A stretch of DNA of 64,000 nt. It comes from Thermothielavioides terrestris NRRL 8126 (lineage: Eukaryota > Ascomycota > Sordariomycetes > Sordariales > Chaetomiaceae). Position numbers and translations under genes: made by a program. Of this stretch, positions 59,051 through 64,000 are shown one piece after another. The notes under the pieces are model-generated. The model saw only the letters and a list, made by a program, of their open reading frames with translations. It had not been told where the DNA came from and did not search any database. The stretch is from assembly GCF_000226115.1 (NCBI RefSeq), contig NC_016458.1, forward strand, positions 8,227,501 through 8,291,500. The letters run 5' to 3'. Numbering within the stretch: the stretch's first letter is position 1; every line of letters starts with the position of its first letter.

Positions 59051-59699
59051 TTTTAAGTCGCGAATATAGTGTAAATATATACTAACTAATAGTAGCTTAT
59101 ATAAATGTATATAGCTTAGTGATAAGAAGGTCTAACAATCGATTATATAACGAATATAAATAACTATAATAAGGAATTATTAAGGAAGATAGATACATTG
59201 AGGTTGATATATAAAGAGAAAGGAAATTATAGTAGCCTACGTTAGGCTATTCTAGAAGTAAATAAAAACAATAGTACAGTGCCTATAGCCAATAAACAGT
59301 ATTACTATCTAGTAGTAGCTAGAGAATAGAACATTATACCTTTAAGGCTCAAAGCCTTATACCTTTATAGTAATAGGATAGCTTTCTTTAACTATTTATA
59401 GGTCAAGGTTAGTAGCGAATCTATATATAGGAAAACTAGGATAAGTAAAGTGCTTAACGAACTAAATAACTATAGTTTTATAACTAAAAACATTAGTAAT
59501 ATCTAAGTAAAGGGTAAGGAGAAGAAAAACTAAAAGATCTATAAGATAGAGGATAATACTTATACGTCTAGTAGTAGTATAGCGGTGATAGATATACTAA
59601 AGCGAACGTATTTTAATAAAGAAAGTATAAATGAACGAAAGGAAGAGAGGGAAATAGGAAAGAAGGAAAGGGAAAGTCAATAATAGTATAGCTATTAGT

Positions 59700-62600
59700 A
59701 GTTACTACCCTTCTTTTATAGTAGCTTAATAACAACTTAGTTCTAAAATCGAGGAATCTCCTTTACTTCCTCCTATTCCTTAGTAGCGATACCCTTATTA
59801 CAGTGTTCCTTCTCTTAGTCGATAGGGTACACCTTTTTATACTCTTCAACAAATTCCTTAGTACCGTTAATAAGCTAGATACGTAGGATCTACTAGTCGT
59901 CCTTAATAGTAAATCCTTTCTATTACACTAGATATTCGACTTTAGGTCTCTAGTTCCTCTAGATAATATATTGTTATATAATTCTTTTAACTTCCTAATA
60001 CTTATCTTCGTCAACAATTATAGGGCTAGGGGGCTTCGTGTTATAGCTAAAGGGGTCTTTCCCCTAATCTAGTTTCTATAACTAAGAAACTAAAACTATA
60101 GGATAGACTTTCCAACTAGCTAGGAAGTTAAGTTTATAGGCGTTCCTATCGATTTTATAGACAATTTTAAACAGTCCTACCTACTATAGCGACTACTTTC
60201 ATTTAAGCTTTTCTAGGAGATAGTATCTATCATATAGTTGTAGGTAAACGGTGTCTCCTACTTCGAACTTAGTAGATATATACTTATTGTTGTAACGTAT
60301 CTTTGCGATAGCGCCTATATAATCGATCTATTCTATTATTTCCTCCTAATACTATTGTCTAAGGACACTAATAGCTTCGGTAGAGGCAACGATGCCCTTT
60401 TTACAATGAAGTATATCTAAGATAGAGCGTAGTTTAAAGCTATATACCAACTTATTTAGCGATCTTCTAATAGTGACTATAAGCGTATTATTAAGGTTAT
60501 ACTATAATATAGAGAGAAGTAGAGGCTATAGTATTCTTAGTTTTTCTATAGCTTCTATATAGATAGCGATTTCTACCGTTTAGTTTATCCTCTCTAACTA
60601 ACCGTCTATCTAGAGATAATAGGCTATCGAGAAAAAGAGGCTAACGCCTAGGATATAAAAGATTTCTTTCTATAGGTCAGAGGTGAACTTAGTATCTTAA
60701 TTGCTAATAATTTACGTTAAGAGTCCTTAATCTATATATATTAGCGCTCTAAGGATTATAACGGCCTATTCTTCTATTAACATTTTATCGTTTCTAGCTA
60801 TAAAAAGCTTCTTCTTACTAAACTTGTAAGTGATAGTATATATAGCGTTGAGGATTAGGTACTTTTTTATTGACTATAGTGTCTTTTTAGAGGGTATAGC
60901 GGGCAAATCGACGATGAAATCTATAGTAATAGTATAGAAAGGCTATAGTAGTATCTAAATTAGCTAAAGGTCTCTAGGCTTCGGTTCTTTCAAGGTCTAG
61001 TTTTCTCTATATATAGGGCAGTACTAAATATATTTATATATTATCCAACGCTTTTAGTTAAATATAAATACTAAGAGGTTTACTATTATATTGTCTATAC
61101 TAAAGTAGTAAATATTATTATATATAATAGTAAGAATATCCTTGATATAGCTACTAGGGATATAAAGCTTCTTTGCTCCTTTATAGTCGATATAGTAGAG
61201 GAGACCGTCCTTTAGTTTATAGGGTCTAAGCTATAGCTTTTAGTACTACTTTTTTCGTAGCTCTCCTTCTCGCTCTTTGCGTTCTCTCTATTTAGTAATC
61301 TTCTTAGCTCGTTCTTCTATATTATAGAGACTCCTAATAATCTTATTATACTAATAGTCGTTAGGATAAGCTATAGTTAGCTTAGCTTTAAACTTGTTAC
61401 TAATAACTAGTTCGAAGGTGCTAATGTCTATAGTATAGTATTCCTTAGTGTCGATCTAAGTAGTAGACTAAATGTTCTTTAGTTCGTTAGTAGTGTCTTA
61501 GGTTTCGTTAGGGACGTCCTCCTTGAAAGTCGATAGGCGTAATAGGGCGTTTAGTACAACGTTGAGCTTTCCTAGTATATAGAAAATGTTAAGGTCGAAC
61601 TAGGATAGCTAGTTTATAGTATTAGTGAGCTTTAGGTTAGCCTTTATAAGGTCTATAGTAGCAAGAGATATATACTTTACAATGCCTCTAGTTGCTATAT
61701 AGTCTATTAGGATGTTTATAGGGTATTAGTTTAACTATACTATTTTTCAGAGCTTCCTAACTACTTATATAATAGTAGCGACTTCTACTTCTATACTTCT
61801 ATACTTCCTTTCTATATTGGAAGTTAGGTAGGATAAGAATATAATAGGCTAGATCTCGCTACTTAGGATATCTTAGCTAGGAATACTAGTACCGTCCTAT
61901 TTGCTATAGAGTTAAAAGACAATTGCTCTATATCCTTTACTATTTACATTGAGCTTAATAAATAGTAGCTTATTAGGACGGTAATAATATAGGAAGTACT
62001 GCTTATATAGGTGTTTTTATAGTAGCCTAAAGGACTCTAGTTCTACTAGCGTAGGCTTGAATTTAGTGTTCAAAGTAAATGCTTTCCTAGCGTTCTTCGA
62101 CTTAGCGATAGAAAGGTCTCTACTTACTCTCCTTTAGGTAAAGAGCTTAGTTTTATAGTCCTATAAAGGCTACGCTTTCGCTATATACTATAGAATGCCT
62201 TTATATAGCTATCTAGCTATACTAAGGTACTACTCTAAGGTCTTAAAGATATTAGGAAACTTAAGTTTCTTAAATATAGTAATCCTATCGTCCGTCTTAG
62301 CTACTCCTTTGCTATTAACTATATAGCTAAGAAGTTTTACTAATAGGTAGGCTATAAAGGATTTTTCTATCGAAATATAAATATATACCTTGTCGAAGAT
62401 ATCGAGAACCGTCTTAATGTACTTAAGGTGCTCCTCTATATTCTTATTAACGATAATAATATCGTTGATATAGGTGTATATAAAGTACTTATATTTATGG
62501 AATAAGCGGTCTATAAAGCACTATACGAAAGCTAGTAAGTTTTTAAATCCTATTAGTACAACGTTCGAGCGTTCTAAACCTCTAAGACTAATGACTACTA

Positions 62601-64000
62601 TACAGTTATAGTATTCTTCTATAACTAGAAGCTAGAAGAAGAATCTAAAGGCATTAAATACTATAAAGATTATATTGCCTATTATTATATTTATAATATC
62701 GTCTTAGTTAGGCAACGGGTATATATCTAGTACTACCAACGTATTTAAGGGCTAGAGGTCTACTACGGCTTTGCTTTTCGTTTTTCTAGTAACTATATAA
62801 TAGACTATAAAGACTAGGTAAACGATAGAGGTTAGCTAGTCTATAAAGTCTATCTTTCCTTATATATATAGTTTATTGTATTCTTCGTCGACAATTACTT
62901 AGTCTTTAACGTTTAGTAGGTAAACCTAAATAGGTTTAAGCTAATTCTACTATCTATCGATAAATGGAATTCTTATCTTCTAATCCTTTAGTATAGGGAC
63001 AATGCTATAGTTATAGAAGACGTTATATTTATCTAATAGTACCTTCATCTCTTCTATATACCGTTTATCTCTACTATAGACGTTTACCTCTACTACTAAC
63101 TTAATATATAGGATATTGTCTAGTCTCTTAATACTATAGGATAGCGTATAGAACTCTTGCTTAGTAGGTAGCTTATACTTATCCTTTGTCAATGTCTCTA
63201 TTATCAGTTCTTTACTACTAGGTTCCTATTATATAGTTGTCGTTATCTATATATATTTATTGTCTATAACGTTATCCTAGGTCTACTATATAAGGTTCTA
63301 TACTATTGCCTAGATATCCTCCTCTAGGCTATACTAGAAGAGGTGTCCAATACATTGTCCTTCGACAATAGTGATTAGACGAACAATGTTGTTCCTTACA
63401 ATGGCCTAGTATATACTCTTTATATCTACAATAGCGTCTAGTATACCCTCGACGTATAAAGCGAAGTAGAGTTTACGTCTTTAACTATCTAGATTGTCGT
63501 CATTGATATCTATAGGCTTGAACGTAGTCTTAATTAGGTATTCCGTTATAGGTACGACCATTATAGTGTTTATAGCTTTCACCTTCTAGATTGTTCTTTT
63601 CTATTCTATATATACTCTTACCTTTATATTGTAGATAGACTAGAAGTAATAGGTAGACGTATTAAGGTCAATCTTTACTCTATTATAAAGTATAAAGTTA
63701 GTTCTAATTAATAGTTTCGCTCCTAAACCTTTAATAACGTCGGCTATTATAGTAAAGTAACTATCTACGTTGGTACTATAGACGATTCCTCGAATATAGA
63801 AGTTAAACTCAACTTACTTCTTAACTTTAGTATAGGCTCTAACGCCTTTGATAAAGTATAGCTTTACGTTAATCCAACGTAGGTTCTTAGCCTACTTGGA
63901 GATAAACTCCTTATCGACGAGGTTGGTATTGTTACCTATATCGAAGTAAACCTCAGTGCCTAGCTCACCTAGGTTTGTACTAATATTGATTATAAGGTAT
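59700..64000 (-). pseudogene. pol of the third chromovirus copy, partial (RIPed)
   Basis: The minus strand reads, from left to right, chromodomain (about 59800-60010), integrase (to about 61400), RNase H, RT (open fragment 62980-63192) and the protease near the window end. The site where the nested copy entered the outer element is intact here at about 60179-60192. Confidence 0.82.

Larger units (their letters stand above)
56466..64000 (-). mobile_element. Third chromovirus copy, running off the right edge
   Basis: The LTR at 56466-56715 is followed by the same internal order as the outer copy (extra ORF, spacer, pol), all on the minus strand. About 7.5 kb is visible; gag and the 5' LTR should lie to the right. 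Compared with the outer copy it differs at many C/T and G/A positions up to 61370 and then becomes almost identical. Confidence 0.87.

Overview
The window looks like nuclear DNA of a filamentous ascomycete, most likely a Sordariomycete and perhaps Sordariales (class and order are inferences). The genes are GC-rich with short introns of about 60-100 nt, there are two myosin-motor chitin synthases in a head-to-head pair, and the right half is an AT-rich island whose repeats carry the signature of repeat-induced point mutation (RIP).

Region 1 (1-32.75 kb) is ordinary gene space. In order it holds: a possible 3' gene end at the left edge (weak); a long stretch without a recognisable gene (about 0.1-4.0 kb); a six-exon cytosolic FKBP prolyl isomerase (+); the ubiquitin-activating enzyme E1, uba1 (+); a seven-exon ECM4-type glutathionyl-hydroquinone reductase with a possible mitochondrial leader (+); an intron-containing tRNA-Leu(AAG) (+); a class V chitin synthase with a P-loop-bearing myosin motor, csmA (-); a 3.4-kb divergent intergenic region with repeated TAGTGTAC palindromes; a class VII chitin synthase with a degenerate motor, csmB (+); a mitochondrial PDK/BCKDK-type protein kinase (-); and a four-exon, 72-residue I9-type proteinase inhibitor related to yeast PBI2 (-), whose exons are so small that simple ORF scanning misses it. 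csmA and csmB probably supply two related cell-wall chitin synthases from one regulatory interval; the other genes are housekeeping and unrelated in pathway.

Region 2 (32.75-64 kb) has no intact gene. It is a stack of dead transposons dominated by TA dinucleotides, where CpA/TpG has been converted to TpA while CpG largely survives; nearly every in-frame stop sits at a former Gln or Trp codon. Order of events read from target-site duplications: (i) a pogo/Fot1-like DNA transposon; (ii) an approximately 10.6-kb Ty3/Gypsy chromovirus (- strand, LTRs 34867-35114 and 55787-56034) inserted into its transposase with TSD TATTG/TATTA; (iii) a second copy of the same retroelement (+ strand, 38575-49160, TSD ACTAT) inserted into the first copy's pol; (iv) a third copy (- strand) starting at 56466 and running off the right edge, next to the interrupted transposase tail. 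The retroelement has gag, protease, RT, RNase H, integrase and a chromodomain, and, unusually, a further coding region of roughly 700-750 codons downstream of pol. The last 2.63 kb of the window is almost identical to 50349-52978 although the same two copies are clearly diverged just before it, which points to gene conversion, a post-RIP duplication or an assembly artefact.

I read no CRISPR array, rRNA operon or prokaryotic feature. The most novel items are the extra ORF of the chromovirus, the abrupt identity switch between two RIPed copies, the nested insertions with readable TSDs, and the palindromic motif cluster between csmA and csmB.
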